Shown here: piece after piece, positions 17,216-26,926 of the stretch
Layout of the letters: every line of letters begins with the position of its first letter
How positions within the stretch are numbered: position 1 is the first letter of the stretch
Assembly: GCA_045046905.1 (NCBI GenBank)
Contig: JASFYU010000039.1
Span: 1 to 31,333, forward strand
Length of the DNA stretch: 31,333 nucleotides
DNA from: JASFYU01 sp045046905
Lineage (GTDB): Bacteria > Bacteroidota > Bacteroidia > Flavobacteriales > Flavobacteriaceae
Direction of reading: 5' to 3'
Notes under the pieces: generated by a model
The model's database searches: none
Seen by the model: only the letters and a program-made list of their open reading frames with translations
Told to the model about the DNA's origin: nothing
Made by a program: the position numbers and the translations under genes

Positions 17216-17254
17216 TAGACTCTTGGCGAAATTCAATTTTGTGTTACCCAAGCC

Positions 17255-18511
17255 TTAACCACCTTTGAAATTCCATTTAGTCAAAGCGAGACTACCTCCA
17301 ATTAAAGCCAACACCACAAAACCATAAAACAATGCATCCCACCCCAATAAATCAGAAAAATAGGCGGCAACAAACGGTGAAAATAACTGACCTGCTGATC
17401 CTACACCATTAATAATACCAGCAGCCATGGCAGCACCTTTTTTTCCACCAATGTCCATTGCGGCAGCTCCGCTCAATATAGAATCCGCCCCATATGTCAT
17501 TGCCCCGATCAGTCCTATATTTATACCAACTGCCAGCATACCCATCCCTGCAATTACAGGTTGAATTAAACAGAGTCCGGCCATAATGAATAACATTATA
17601 GCTGCAACCGGAAATCTTCGGGATTTAAGAAAGTAATCAGAAATATAGCCTGCGGCTATAACACCAAAAAAGCCGATCAATTCATAAACTGACGACAAGT
17701 AACCCGAATCTTGATTAGAATAGCTCAATGCTTCTACCATATACAAAGGGAGCCAGAATAGAAAAACATATCGAGTCAGTTTTAATACAAAATAGATAAA
17801 AGCTGCTACCCACAATTCACTTTTGGAAACAAGATTTTTTAGGACGTGGTACTGTTCACTTTTTGATTTATTCGAAACATGCACTTCCTCATCTTCCACC
17901 AATATTGGTAGCCCAACATCCGGTGGACGATTCCGTGTAAACAGGGCATACAAAAGAGTGATAATGGTAAGAACAATGGCAGGGGCAATAAATGCCCTTC
18001 TCCACCCCCAGCCTGTAAAAAATGTTTCATTGGTAGCCCAGTATGTAGCGAAAATGGTGGCCAGGAATGCGCCTATCACATAACATGTACTCCACCAAGA
18101 CATTACAACCCCTCGTTCTGAATACTTAAACCAGGGAGTCATATTTTTGATCAAACCAGACCACCCAGTTGACTGACCCAGTCCGTTTGTGCCCATAAGA
18201 AAAACGAAGGCCATCAGGCTGCCTGTCATACCCATGGTAAAGTTGGCTACAAGGGCTATTGCCAGACCAATACTTACGATTATTCTAGGTCCGTACCTGT
18301 CAGACATATAACCACTTACAAATTGCCCGACCATATAGGCAAAACTATAAACCGTAAGCACCATGGCCAAGTCATTTTTTGTATAACCAAGTTCGTCGAT
18401 GAAGATAGGCATGGTTACGCTGAAATTTTTTCTGCAGAAATAAAGCCCAGCATAACTCAGCCAAGTCAATGTGAAAATCCTATACCGCCAATTCTTCAAG
18501 GTCTTATTCAT
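17255..18511 (-). CDS. MFS transporter, organophosphate:phosphate antiporter (OPA/GlpT-like) type
   Basis: This 418-residue inner-membrane protein has about 12 helices. The N-terminal part (LSYAGLYFCRKNFSV, then GQFVSGYMSDRYGPR) matches the loop 2-3 signature of the major facilitator superfamily and the YFxRKN pattern of the OPA family (GlpT, UhpT, UhpC). Relatives exchange sugar phosphates or glycerol phosphate for phosphate, but many members in Bacteroidota clusters carry unphosphorylated sugars or acids. It lies 157 bases downstream of the dehydrogenase on the same strand and may import its substrate, either on the same transcript or from its own promoter. The substrate is not predictable. 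Confidence 0.88.
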   Translation of the reverse strand: MNKTLKNWRYRIFTLTWLSYAGLYFCRKNFSVTMPIFIDELGYTKNDLAMVLTVYSFAYMVGQFVSGYMSDRYGPRIIVSIGLAIALVANFTMGMTGSLMAFVFLMGTNGLGQSTGWSGLIKNMTPWFKYSERGVVMSWWSTCYVIGAFLATIFATYWATNETFFTGWGWRRAFIAPAIVLTIITLLYALFTRNRPPDVGLPILVEDEEVHVSNKSKSEQYHVLKNLVSKSELWVAAFIYFVLKLTRYVFLFWLPLYMVEALSYSNQDSGYLSSVYELIGFFGVIAAGYISDYFLKSRRFPVAAIMLFIMAGLCLIQPVIAGMGMLAVGINIGLIGAMTYGADSILSGAAAMDIGGKKGAAMAAGIINGVGSAGQLFSPFVAAYFSDLLGWDALFYGFVVLALIGGSLALTKWNFKGG

Positions 18512-18668
18512 TTGTAATTCTTGTTTATAATTATATCAATGTTTTTTGGTACAAACTTCTAACACTTGGATTAGTTTCTTTGTTAGCGGACCTAAAGGAA
18601 GTACATCCGGAAACGGTCAGATTTCTTTTTAGGCGTCAGGGCAGATAAACCTATAAATTGAATATTTT

Positions 18669-21116
18669 TCATGCCTTTACTTTTTCCATCTTAGGGTCAT
18701 ATAGCGGACCAAATCGAATTTGACAAGAATGAAGCTTGCTTGCTACTTCAACTTCATATTCACCAGATTTGAGATAATCCGTGCTCACCCCATCTTTACG
18801 GCGAACATAGCCATATCCAATATTGGTATTTACTGTATAACCCCAACCACCACTAGTCAGATAACCTACAATCTCTCCATTACGATGTATGGTTTCACGC
18901 CCCAGCAAAATTACTTCCGGGTTGTCAACGACGAAGCAGCACATACGTTTTTGTAGGGCACGTTGCTTCTGTTTCTCCAAAAACTCCCGGCCTAAAAATG
19001 GAATATCCGTTTTCAACTTCGCAGCCCATCCGAGGCCAGCTTCCAGAGGGGTATGGTCTGGGGTAATGTCTGAACTCCAGACTCTATATCCCTTTTCTAG
19101 TCTCAATGATTCGATGGCACGGTACCCTGCATTGATGATGCCAAATTCCTTGCCCGCATCCATGATGGCATGATATACGTCAATTGCCGACTCTTTGGGT
19201 ATATGTAGCTCCCAGCCTAACTCTCCAACGAATGTTACCCTTAGGGCCCTGACCAAGTGTCCGTTGAGTTTAATTTCTTTATGCGTGGCGAAGGGAAAAG
19301 AGGCATTGTTTAAATCGTCGCTACTGATCTTATTTAGCACTCTACGAGCATTTGGCCCCATTAAGGCAAAGGTGGCCAACTCTTCAGTCACATCCTTAAG
19401 TTCAACATTCATTCCTTTCGGTATATTGGCACTTATCCAAGCAAAGTCATGGTTTCTAAATCCGGTTCCTGTTACAATGTAGTATTCATCTTTGGCGATG
19501 CGCCCTACAGTTAAGTCACATTCTATACCACCTTTTGCATTCAACAATTGTGTGTAGATCAATGTACCTGAAGGCCGTGCTACGTTGTTGGCGCAAACCC
19601 ATGAAAGCACCTGTTCGGCATCTGGTCCCTTTAGCACAAACTTAGCGAAGGAACTTTGATCGAATAGGGCTACCGCTTCACGGGTTGCCTTATGTTCTTC
19701 TCCTACAATCTCAAACCAATTTTGCCTACCGTAGGAGTATGAATCTTTTGCATTCGTACCTTCTGGGGCAAACCAATTTGGGCGTTCCCAACCAAGTTTG
19801 GACCCAAAACAAGCTCCCTTTTCTTTTAATATGTCATATATGGGAGACTTGAAAAAAGGTCTGCCGCGCTCGTGCTCCTCATGAGGCCAGCTCATGGTAT
19901 AATGTTTACCATACATTTCCAGCGTGCGGTCATTTACAAATTTGGCATTTTTATGGACATGGCCAAATCTACGGATATCAACTGGCCAAAGATCCATACT
20001 TGGTTCGCCCGCCAAAACCCATTCGGCCAATTCTTTTCCTGCGCCTCCTCCAGCAGCGATACCAAAGGCATTAAATCCTGCACCTACAAAATAATTATTC
20101 ACTTCGGGCGCTTCCCCCAATATAAAGTTGCCGTCTGGTGTAAAGGATTCCGGACCGTTGGTCAGTTTTCGGATCCCAATATCTTGAAGAGCGGGTAAAC
20201 GGACAATAGCTTGCAACATCAGTTGTTCGAAATGATCCCAATTTGAATTGAGCAGGGCGAAGTAAAAATCTTTTGGTACACCTGACTTGGCCCACTGAAT
20301 CGGGTTTGGCTCGTAGCCGCCTAATACCAACCCCCCCATTTCTTCTTTGTAGTAACATAGCCTATCGGGATCCCTCAGTGTTGGTAAATTGTGCGGTACC
20401 GCACCCTTGGGAAAGGGTTCGGTAAGCAGATACTGGTGTTCTACTGATATCAATGGAACATTTACACCGGCCATCTCACCAACTTCCTTGGCCCATTGAC
20501 CGCAACAGTTTACCACCTTCTCACAGGTAATGTCACCATTTGTGGTATTGACCCCCGTAACCCGTCCGTTCTCTACCTTAATGCCAGTCACTCTTGTTTC
20601 TTCATAAATCGTCACTCCTCCCATTCGGGCACCTTTTGCCAGTGATTGGGTAATGTCCGAGGGTCCTGCTTCCCCGTCGGTAGGTAAAAAAGCAGCACCT
20701 ACTACATCAGAAATATCCATCATCGGCCACAGGTCTTGTGCTTCTTTCGGACTTAATAGTTCCATTGGCATATTAAAACTTTTGGCCGTGGTTGCTTGCC
20801 GTTTCAGTTCGATCCAACGGTCTTTATTGCAAGCCAAGCGAAGGCCTCCGTTCATTTTCCATCCAGTGGCCAGCCCGGTTTCTGCTTCCAGGGTTTTGTA
20901 CAAATCGACCGAATTGGTCAATACTTTGGTAATGTTGGCGGAGCTTCTCAGTTGTCCCACCAAACCTGCGGCATGCCAGGTAGAACCATTTGTTAACTGT
21001 CCTCCTTCTAGTAATATTACATCTTTGGCACCTAACTTGGCCAAGTGGTATGCCGTGCTACAGCCTATTATCCCACCACCAATTATTACTATTTCTGCGT
21101 GTGTTGGCAAATTCAT
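18669..21116 (-). CDS. sarcosine/dimethylglycine dehydrogenase-like FAD enzyme with GcvT domain
   Basis: This 815-residue flavoenzyme has the architecture of sarcosine and dimethylglycine dehydrogenases. An N-terminal FAD fold with GGGIIGCS at 13-20 is followed by STWHAAGL, where H48 aligns with the His that binds FAD covalently in dimethylglycine dehydrogenase. Next come an oxidase substrate domain (to about 430), a GcvT tetrahydrofolate-binding domain and a GcvT C-terminal barrel. Such enzymes oxidise an N-methyl group and pass the one-carbon unit to tetrahydrofolate, or release formaldehyde. There is no signal peptide, so it is cytoplasmic. It is intact and its downstream neighbour is an MFS transporter. 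The natural substrate may be sarcosine, dimethylglycine or another N-methyl compound. Confidence 0.9.
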   Translation of the reverse strand: MNLPTHAEIVIIGGGIIGCSTAYHLAKLGAKDVILLEGGQLTNGSTWHAAGLVGQLRSSANITKVLTNSVDLYKTLEAETGLATGWKMNGGLRLACNKDRWIELKRQATTAKSFNMPMELLSPKEAQDLWPMMDISDVVGAAFLPTDGEAGPSDITQSLAKGARMGGVTIYEETRVTGIKVENGRVTGVNTTNGDITCEKVVNCCGQWAKEVGEMAGVNVPLISVEHQYLLTEPFPKGAVPHNLPTLRDPDRLCYYKEEMGGLVLGGYEPNPIQWAKSGVPKDFYFALLNSNWDHFEQLMLQAIVRLPALQDIGIRKLTNGPESFTPDGNFILGEAPEVNNYFVGAGFNAFGIAAGGGAGKELAEWVLAGEPSMDLWPVDIRRFGHVHKNAKFVNDRTLEMYGKHYTMSWPHEEHERGRPFFKSPIYDILKEKGACFGSKLGWERPNWFAPEGTNAKDSYSYGRQNWFEIVGEEHKATREAVALFDQSSFAKFVLKGPDAEQVLSWVCANNVARPSGTLIYTQLLNAKGGIECDLTVGRIAKDEYYIVTGTGFRNHDFAWISANIPKGMNVELKDVTEELATFALMGPNARRVLNKISSDDLNNASFPFATHKEIKLNGHLVRALRVTFVGELGWELHIPKESAIDVYHAIMDAGKEFGIINAGYRAIESLRLEKGYRVWSSDITPDHTPLEAGLGWAAKLKTDIPFLGREFLEKQKQRALQKRMCCFVVDNPEVILLGRETIHRNGEIVGYLTSGGWGYTVNTNIGYGYVRRKDGVSTDYLKSGEYEVEVASKLHSCQIRFGPLYDPKMEKVKA

Positions 21117-21168
21117 ATTATATAATTTGTTTTGTTAGTTTAAGAAGTTGTACTCGTCTTGAGTTAAA

Positions 21169-21657
21169 TTTGGATCGAAAGAAAGGGCTACGGGTATTTA
21201 TGTCGCTGAACATAAATGCCATAGCACATATGTACAAAGTACTTGACAAAGATAGTATAATGACCGAAATAGTCTCATATCTGTGGATACCGGTGCACGG
21301 TCCCGGTCTAAGAGCTCCCATTGCCGAGATTGTCAACGCCGTACTCTATAAGTTCAAAAGTGGGGTGCAATGGCATATGTTGCCAGTCTCGGAACTTTTC
21401 ACGGGAGAGCCTCTCCACTACAAGACGGTTTTCGGCCATTACCACAAATGGTGCAAGGGCGGATCGTGGAAGGATTGTTGGGTGCAGTTCCTTTCAAGGA
21501 ACAGGGCGAACATCGCCTTTCGAGCGGAGACCTTGACGGTAGCCATACCACGGCCATCAGAGGGAGCAAAGACGTGGAATGCCAGGGGAGGAAAAAGCGC
21601 AAGACCACCAATGCACCAATGCGTTTAAAAAAGGCCTCGGGAAAGAGGCTTAAATGA
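21169..21657 (+). mobile_element. IS5-like insertion sequence remnant, copy B
   Basis: It begins with TTTGGATCGAAAGAAAGGG (21169-21187), identical to the end of copy A. After a hairpin a transposase frame starts at 21230 (EIVNAVLYKFKSGVQWHMLP, then FGHYHKWCKGGSWKDCW). It shifts frame near 21500-21520 and continues with the DDE-region signature LSSGDLDGSHTTAIRG and GRKKRKTTNA. It then falls apart after 21610, with most of the catalytic domain deleted. The two transposase N termini are clearly homologous but differ at many positions, so A and B are different family members rather than recent copies. Orientation is opposite to copy A. Confidence 0.8.
21187..21225. repeat. hairpin just upstream of the IS5-like transposase start, copy B
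   Basis: GCTACGGGTATTTATGT (21187-21203) pairs with ACATAAATGCCATAGC (21210-21225) apart from one mismatch and a bulge, leaving a six-base loop. It ends four bases before the start codon at 21230. Copy A carries a hairpin at the equivalent site with a different sequence. Confidence 0.6.
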
Positions 21658-21960
21658 CCTCGGTTTTCCAAGATCAAGGGGTTGCACAACGGTTACAGGT
21701 GTTATGTGAAACAGAGCCAAGTGGCTATTTAGGATAAGAGAATAATTATGGAAAAAAGCACAATTTGCTGATAAAAACCCAAATTATGCACAAATAAAAA
21801 AGCTTAAGGAGTAAAACTCTTTGAAGCCTTGCTATTACCGGCTCTTCTTTTTGGGCTCGAACCAAGGACCACCTGCATGATTTCAAGATACTAGAATAAC
21901 TAGTAAATAATTATGGTTATGGGATTACAAAGTTTTAAATTATAAATAACAATATAAGCG
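21658..21960. other. gap without a gene
   Basis: About 300 bases that may include the degraded tail of the IS5-like copy B near 21660-21720. Beyond that I see no coding pattern, terminator or RNA. The last 60 bases form the upstream region of the broken aldo/keto reductase, with no clear promoter. Confidence 0.4.
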
Positions 21961-22914
21961 ATGAAAAAAAGAGAACTGGGAATAATAGGCATAGATGTAT
22001 CTGAAATCGCTTTCAGAGGTGTTGAAATTGGAATACCTTACGGGATTGGAATAAAAAGCAAAGCTGATATGCTATCCCGTCATGAATCGATTAACCTATT
22101 GCATGAAGCCGTATAGGGGAATTAATTTTTTTGATACATCACGTATGTACGGAGTTAGTGAAGAGATTATGGGGCAGGCTTTTAAAAACAAAAGGGATCA
22201 AGTGGTCATTAATACCAAGTGCTGTAAACTTCGAGATAAGTATGGAGTTTTGCCTTCGTCAAAAAAAATAAAACAAATTATTGAAAAATCCTTAGAGGAA
22301 AGCCTTAGAGCCTTACAAGCCAATTATGTTGATGTTTATATGTTACATCAGGCAGACATAGGGATTCTGGAAAATGAAGAGATTGCCCAGACTTTTTTTC
22401 AGTTAAAAAAAAGGAGGTGATTCGTGCAACTGGAATTTCTACTTATTCTGTTGAAGAGACAAAGAAAACCATAGATAGGGGTAATTGGGATGTTGTTCAA
22501 TTGCCTTATAATTTAATGGATCAATCACAAGAGGTTAATTTTTCTTTGGCAGAAAATAACAAAATTGGCATTATGGTTCGTTCCGTTTTATTTAAGGGAA
22601 TTTTAAGCGAAAAGGGGAGGTCTTTGCATTCGGAATTAAAAGATGTTGAACAACACATTGCATTATATAAAGAATTGTGGAGTCAGCTCGGTTGTGATCT
22701 AGCTGTACTGGCAGTGAATTTTGTCTTATCTAAGAAGCAAGTTTCTTCAGTACTTATAGGCATTGATCGGTTAGAATATTTAGAAAAATCAATGGCTGTA
22801 GCAGATGGTAATTATTTAAATTCTGAATTATTGAATAGAGCAAAAGAACTAGAGTATCCAGATATTGATTTTTTAGATCTGGTTAATTGGGAAAGAAAGG
22901 GGTGGTTAACCTAA
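21961..22914 (+). pseudogene. aldo/keto reductase with two compensating frameshifts
   Basis: Reading starts at 21961 (MKKRELGIIGIDVSEIAFRG) and stops at a TAG at 22114, where the next frame supplies GINFFDTSRMYGVSEEIMGQ with the catalytic Asp and Tyr and later DVYMLHQADI with the catalytic His. A second shift at a run of eight A (22405-22412) returns to the first frame: EVIRATGISTYSVEETKKTI and so on to LVNWERKGWLT at 22914. The overall length, about 317 codons, equals a full family member. The slippage-prone A run could allow some restoration, but the first break at 22114 has no such run, so a non-functional gene is most likely. Confidence 0.8.
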
Positions 22915-22965
22915 CCCTTTCTGAACCCTTAAAAAGTATAAATATAATTTAAAGACATAAATAGT

Positions 22966-24219
22966 ATGAAACGTAAAGTGAAAAAATTCAGCTTATTAAG
23001 TTTGATTCTTATTGTTACTGTACAATGTACAGATACCAATTTAACTAAATCAAATAAAGGAGTAAAACCTGAGGGTACCCAAATAGCAATAAATGAAAAG
23101 GCACAATACTTAGGGGATAGTACGCTAGGTGTTCGTAAAATAAAGGATGTTGTAATTTATAAGGATTCAATGTTCTTTTCGACATTTCCATCGGTGATAA
23201 CACGACCGGATGGAGAGATATTGGTAGCATTTCGTAGGGCACCTGACCGTAAAATATTTGGAGAGAGTAAGACAAATCATGTTGATCCAAATAGCTATTT
23301 GGTAATGGTGAAATCAAGCGACAATGGAGAAACATGGACAAAAAAAGCCGAATTAATTTATTCCCATCCTTTTGGAGGTTCTCAAGACCCCTGTTTGTTA
23401 CAGTTGAAAGACGGAACGCTTCTTTGTGCAAGTTATGGCTGGGCTTTTCTTAGACCAGATGGCTTATCAAACTTAAAGCAACCTAATTTTATTAACTCGG
23501 GGAACGCCGTTTTTTTAGGAGGCTATTTGGTTCGTTCTGATGATGGTGGAAAAAATTGGGGTGACGTTATATACCCTCCACATATTGAACCAGAAATATT
23601 TAATGATGCCTTCAGTAATCCAGTAGCTACATATAATAGAGGAGCATTATATGAGGCAAATGACGGTAAGATTTTGTGGATAGTAGCAGCGCATGATACC
23701 CCTACTAAAACTTCAAATCATCTTATCACATCAAAGGATAAAGGGTTAACCTGGGATTATGTTTCTCCGGTAGCAATTGACAGTAAAATATCATTTAATG
23801 AGGCATCAATAATTGAAACTCCTAAAGGCGATCTTGTAGGTTTTTTAAGAACCGAAAATTTTGAAGACCAAGCTGTCATTTCTCGTTCAACGGATGGGGG
23901 TAAAACTTTTAAATGGGAATCAATGGGTTTTCAGGGCCATCCTCTAAATGCTATGCGATTAAAGGATAATAGAGTTTTACTTACCTATGGCTACCGCCAT
24001 AAACCATATGGGATACGTGCCCGTATTCTAAATTCAGAATGCACCGATTTTGCAACAGCTCCCGAGATTGTGCTTCGAGAGGATGGTGGTTCTACGGATA
24101 TTGGTTATACCTGGGCAACCCAATACAATGATAATCAAGTTCTAGTAATCTACTATTTTAATCAAGAGAATGGCACACGTTATATTGCAGGTACAATTTT
24201 GGAAATAGAAAATAGGTAG
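22966..24219 (+). CDS. sialidase-fold (Asp-box/BNR repeat) lipoprotein
   Basis: This 417-residue protein begins with a hydrophobic signal (LLSLILIVTVQC) whose Cys21 is a likely lipidation site, although Gln at -1 is unusual, so it should sit at the cell surface or in the periplasm. Four Asp-box motifs mark a six-bladed propeller: SSDNGETW (about 117), SDDGGKNW (191), SKDKGLTW (256) and STDGGKTF (308). The early stretch VITRPDGEILVAFRRAPDR is typical of the sialidase superfamily. It could be an exo-glycosidase or a binding protein; true sialidase activity is not established. It is open and intact between two broken genes, 51 bases after the aldo/keto reductase remnant and 3 bases before the next lipoprotein. 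Confidence 0.8.
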   Translation: MKRKVKKFSLLSLILIVTVQCTDTNLTKSNKGVKPEGTQIAINEKAQYLGDSTLGVRKIKDVVIYKDSMFFSTFPSVITRPDGEILVAFRRAPDRKIFGESKTNHVDPNSYLVMVKSSDNGETWTKKAELIYSHPFGGSQDPCLLQLKDGTLLCASYGWAFLRPDGLSNLKQPNFINSGNAVFLGGYLVRSDDGGKNWGDVIYPPHIEPEIFNDAFSNPVATYNRGALYEANDGKILWIVAAHDTPTKTSNHLITSKDKGLTWDYVSPVAIDSKISFNEASIIETPKGDLVGFLRTENFEDQAVISRSTDGGKTFKWESMGFQGHPLNAMRLKDNRVLLTYGYRHKPYGIRARILNSECTDFATAPEIVLREDGGSTDIGYTWATQYNDNQVLVIYYFNQENGTRYIAGTILEIENR

Positions 24220-24222
24220 TAT

Positions 24223-25188
24223 ATGGTTTTTTTGAAAATAATCAGATGTGTAATTTTGGTTGTAATAAGTGCCCAATTCTTTAGTTGTGAAAGACATAAA
24301 AAACCCTATGATTCAAAATCATTGGTTAAAATTGCTAAGGATAAGCTACAGTATGCCTTAGAAAATTCGAATGGATGGGAAAAGGTACACGCTACAGAAT
24401 ATATTCTTAATCTTGATTATTCAAATAATGTGCATGCTATTTTTATTGATGAGGAAAAGCAAAAAAGAGATGAACCTTATTACCGCATAGGAGTTTGGCG
24501 AGTATTAAATCAAGCGGCAATAACTTCAGTGGAAAAAAGTCAATGGCTAGATTCAATTTCAAAAGCCTTTGAAGAATATACTTCCCTTGATCGAATTCAT
24601 GCTGCAGAATCTTTGGCAAAATTAAAAGTATCACCAAATACTATTTCCGTTGAGGTTACTGATTCAATTCTTAAGAGTACTCATAATCCAATGTGGACTT
24701 ATACCTATTGGGGTACAGCATACACTTCTGAAAAGGAAATGTATCAGGTAAAAAATAAATTCATAGACATCATTTTAAACTCTAAAGAATCAACTTTAAT
24801 TAAGAGAATAGCTCTATATGCATTATATAAAATGAAAAATATAAGTGTTCAGAATTGGGATTTATTGACTTCTAGAACATTGAACGAACCTAAGAATTCA
24901 CCATTATATACAAGTTTTTTAACCTGTACACTGGTAAATACACCTAAAGATTCTTTGCAGTCTACACGAGTACTTAAATGCAAGAAAAAGTTAGAAAAAC
25001 AAATATATTCCTCGAATAATAATGAGCTTTCTGCAGCACTGGCCGTATACCAAGATATTGCTAACGAAGAAGACCTACCTTTTCTCACCTCGTTTATGGA
25101 GAAGGGCGATAATGAGGATAGTATAGAAATAACAATGGCTTCTGCAAATGCAATTTTGAGTATTGTTAAGAGGGGAGATAGATTTTGA
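24223..25188 (+). CDS. helical (HEAT-like) repeat lipoprotein
   Basis: This 321-residue protein has a lipoprotein signal ending in AQFFSC (Cys23), then a mostly alpha-helical sequence with recurring patterns such as DRIHAAESLAKL and TLIKRIALYALYKM that suggest HEAT-like repeats. It begins 3 bases after the sialidase-fold gene stop and is almost certainly co-expressed with it. Both products should be exported and lipid-anchored, so a partnership at the envelope is reasonable. I do not recognise a specific family, and the function is unknown. No break is visible. Confidence 0.7.
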   Translation: MVFLKIIRCVILVVISAQFFSCERHKKPYDSKSLVKIAKDKLQYALENSNGWEKVHATEYILNLDYSNNVHAIFIDEEKQKRDEPYYRIGVWRVLNQAAITSVEKSQWLDSISKAFEEYTSLDRIHAAESLAKLKVSPNTISVEVTDSILKSTHNPMWTYTYWGTAYTSEKEMYQVKNKFIDIILNSKESTLIKRIALYALYKMKNISVQNWDLLTSRTLNEPKNSPLYTSFLTCTLVNTPKDSLQSTRVLKCKKKLEKQIYSSNNNELSAALAVYQDIANEEDLPFLTSFMEKGDNEDSIEITMASANAILSIVKRGDRF

Positions 25189-25203
25189 ATAAGATCAAAT
25201 GAT

Positions 25204-26118
25204 ATGATAAAATTAGGAATTATTGGAATGAGTGAGGGCAATGCTCATCCTCACTCATGGTCGGCCATAATAAATGGTTGCTATAATGCGGAAGAAATTG
25301 ACAAAATGGGTTACCCAGCTGTGACCCACTACTAAAAGCGAATGAAGATACCTTGGGAGTCAGTGGGGTAAAAGTTACTTGTGTCTGGACCCAAGATAAA
25401 AACATTTCAGAAAGTATTGCAAAAAATGCAAAAATTGAAACCATTGCAAATAGCTTGGAAGAAATGACTAGCATGGTCGATGCTGTAATTCTGGCAAGGG
25501 ATGATGCGAGAAACCATGTCGCTATGGCAAAGCCTTTCATCGATGCGGACTTCCCATTTTTATAGATAAACCACTAGCCATTACCGTTAAAGATTTAGAA
25601 TATTTTTCAAATCAAAACGCTAAAGGAAAATTCATTATGCCCTGTTCTTCGATGCGTTATGCCAATGAATGTAGGATTGTTAAACAAGAACTAGCTTCTT
25701 TGGGCAGTTTGGAATTGGCCACTGCTGTCGGAAAAAAAGATTGGATCAAATATGGTGTCCATCTTCTGGAAGCTTTGTTTTCATTATTGGATGACCCGAA
25801 ACGGTATCTGTAAAACACCTTGGAGAAACCGGAAAGGACATTGTCTATATTAAGTTTGAGAATGGGTTACTAGCCACCTTGCACCTTTTCATGGCCATAT
25901 CGCCAACCTTTCAAGTTTCCTTGTTTGGACAAAAGGGATGGAGATTAATGGATATCAAAAATTCGTATTCCATGTTCAGGAACAATATCATAGAATTTGT
26001 CCGATCGGTGGAAGAGAATAAACCCAGGCTTCCATTTGAAAAAACAGAAATGATTATTAAAACCTTGATTGGAGCAATGGAAAGTCTCGAAAAAAAGGGT
26101 GAAACGGTGTATTTGTAA
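25204..26118 (+). pseudogene. Gfo/Idh/MocA family dehydrogenase with three frameshifts
   Basis: The gene starts at 25204 (MIKLGIIGMSEGNAHPHSWS, a Rossmann-type opening). It shifts near 25335 into GVSGVKVTCVWTQDKNISES and DAVILARDDARNHVAMAKPF. It shifts near 25558 into FIDKPLAITVKDLEYFSNQN, which carries the family DKP motif. A last shift near 25797 leads into VSVKHLGETGKDIVYIKFEN and the ending at 26118. Each piece is typical of the family, and together they give about 305 codons. With three breaks it cannot make a functional enzyme. The following SDR remnant starts 25 bases later, so an old operon is visible. Confidence 0.85.
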
Positions 26119-26143
26119 TGGCAACCATTTAAAAATTTATAAA

Positions 26144-26926
26144 ATGAACGCAAAAGATTTATTAAATTTAGAAGGAAAAGTTATTTTGGTTTCCGGCGGT
26201 GCAGGCTCGTATGGTAAAAGCATCGTAGAAGGGCTTGCCGAAGCGGGTGGAACAGCTATAATAGCATCCCGTAATTTAAAAAATGGACAGGTCGTAGCCG
26301 AAGCTTTTAGAGGTGAAGGACTAGATGTTCACGCCATGCAGGTAGGTCAAGGAATTCATGAATCTGTGTTGTCGCTCAAAAAAGAAATTTTGAAATTGTT
26401 CGGAAAGCTGCATGTGTTCGTAAACAACGCTGTTGCGCGTCCCATGAAAGGGTATGATGATTCAATAGAAAATTTTGCAGAATCCATGTGAATCAATGCA
26501 ACTGGTATGATGGATATATAGCGTGAAATGTGTGAAATGTGTGAAATTATGGGGGAAAATGGAGGAAGTGTAATCAATATCAGTTCCATGATGGGTATGT
26601 ACGGCCCCGACCTTTCAAATTATGAGGGAACCGATATGGGAAACCCTCCACCAGATTACTTTTTTCACAATGGCGGACTGATTAACCTCACTCGTTATCT
26701 CACAAAGATACTGACTAATAAAAATATCAGAGTCAATTGCGTAAGCCCGGGTGGGTTATTCAGTAACCAGCCAGAACGTTTCCTTGAAAATTACTATAAA
26801 AAGGTGCCTGCAGGTCGTTTGGCAAACAATGATGATATTAAAGGCTTGATGGTTCTTCTTGCATCCGATGCAGGAGCCTATATTAATGGTGAAAACATAT
26901 TGATGGATGGCGGACTAAATGCCTGA
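26144..26926 (+). pseudogene. short-chain dehydrogenase with two in-frame stop codons
   Basis: One frame runs the whole length, from VILVSGGAGSYGKSIVEGLA (cofactor motif) through VNNAVARP to INISSMMGMYGPDLSNYEG and IRVNCVSPGGLFSNQPERFL. It is interrupted by TGA at 26489-26491 and TAG at 26519-26521. Without these stops it would be a normal 260-residue SDR ending in ENILMDGG, a typical C terminus of the family. The catalytic Ser and Tyr region is present. Two stops 30 bases apart and no frameshift indicate recent loss of function. Confidence 0.85.

Noticed and set aside
18669..21116. A DmdA-type DMSP demethylase based on the GcvT domain.
   Set aside because: DmdA is a stand-alone GcvT-like protein without an FAD domain. 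The covalent-FAD motif and full length fit sarcosine/dimethylglycine dehydrogenases.
20990..21628. A 212-codon plus-strand gene covering the dehydrogenase start and the IS remnant.
   Set aside because: Its first 80 codons are the antisense of the dehydrogenase gene and promoter; only the part from 21230 on is transposase.
3961..21657. An active composite transposon with two functional IS5-like ends.
   Set aside because: Both transposases are truncated, the two copies are divergent, and no outer ends or target duplications are visible.
22405..22416. Programmed ribosomal frameshifting at the A8-GGAGG site.
   Set aside because: The gene has another break at 22114 that such a site cannot repair, and aldo/keto reductases are not known to need frameshifting.
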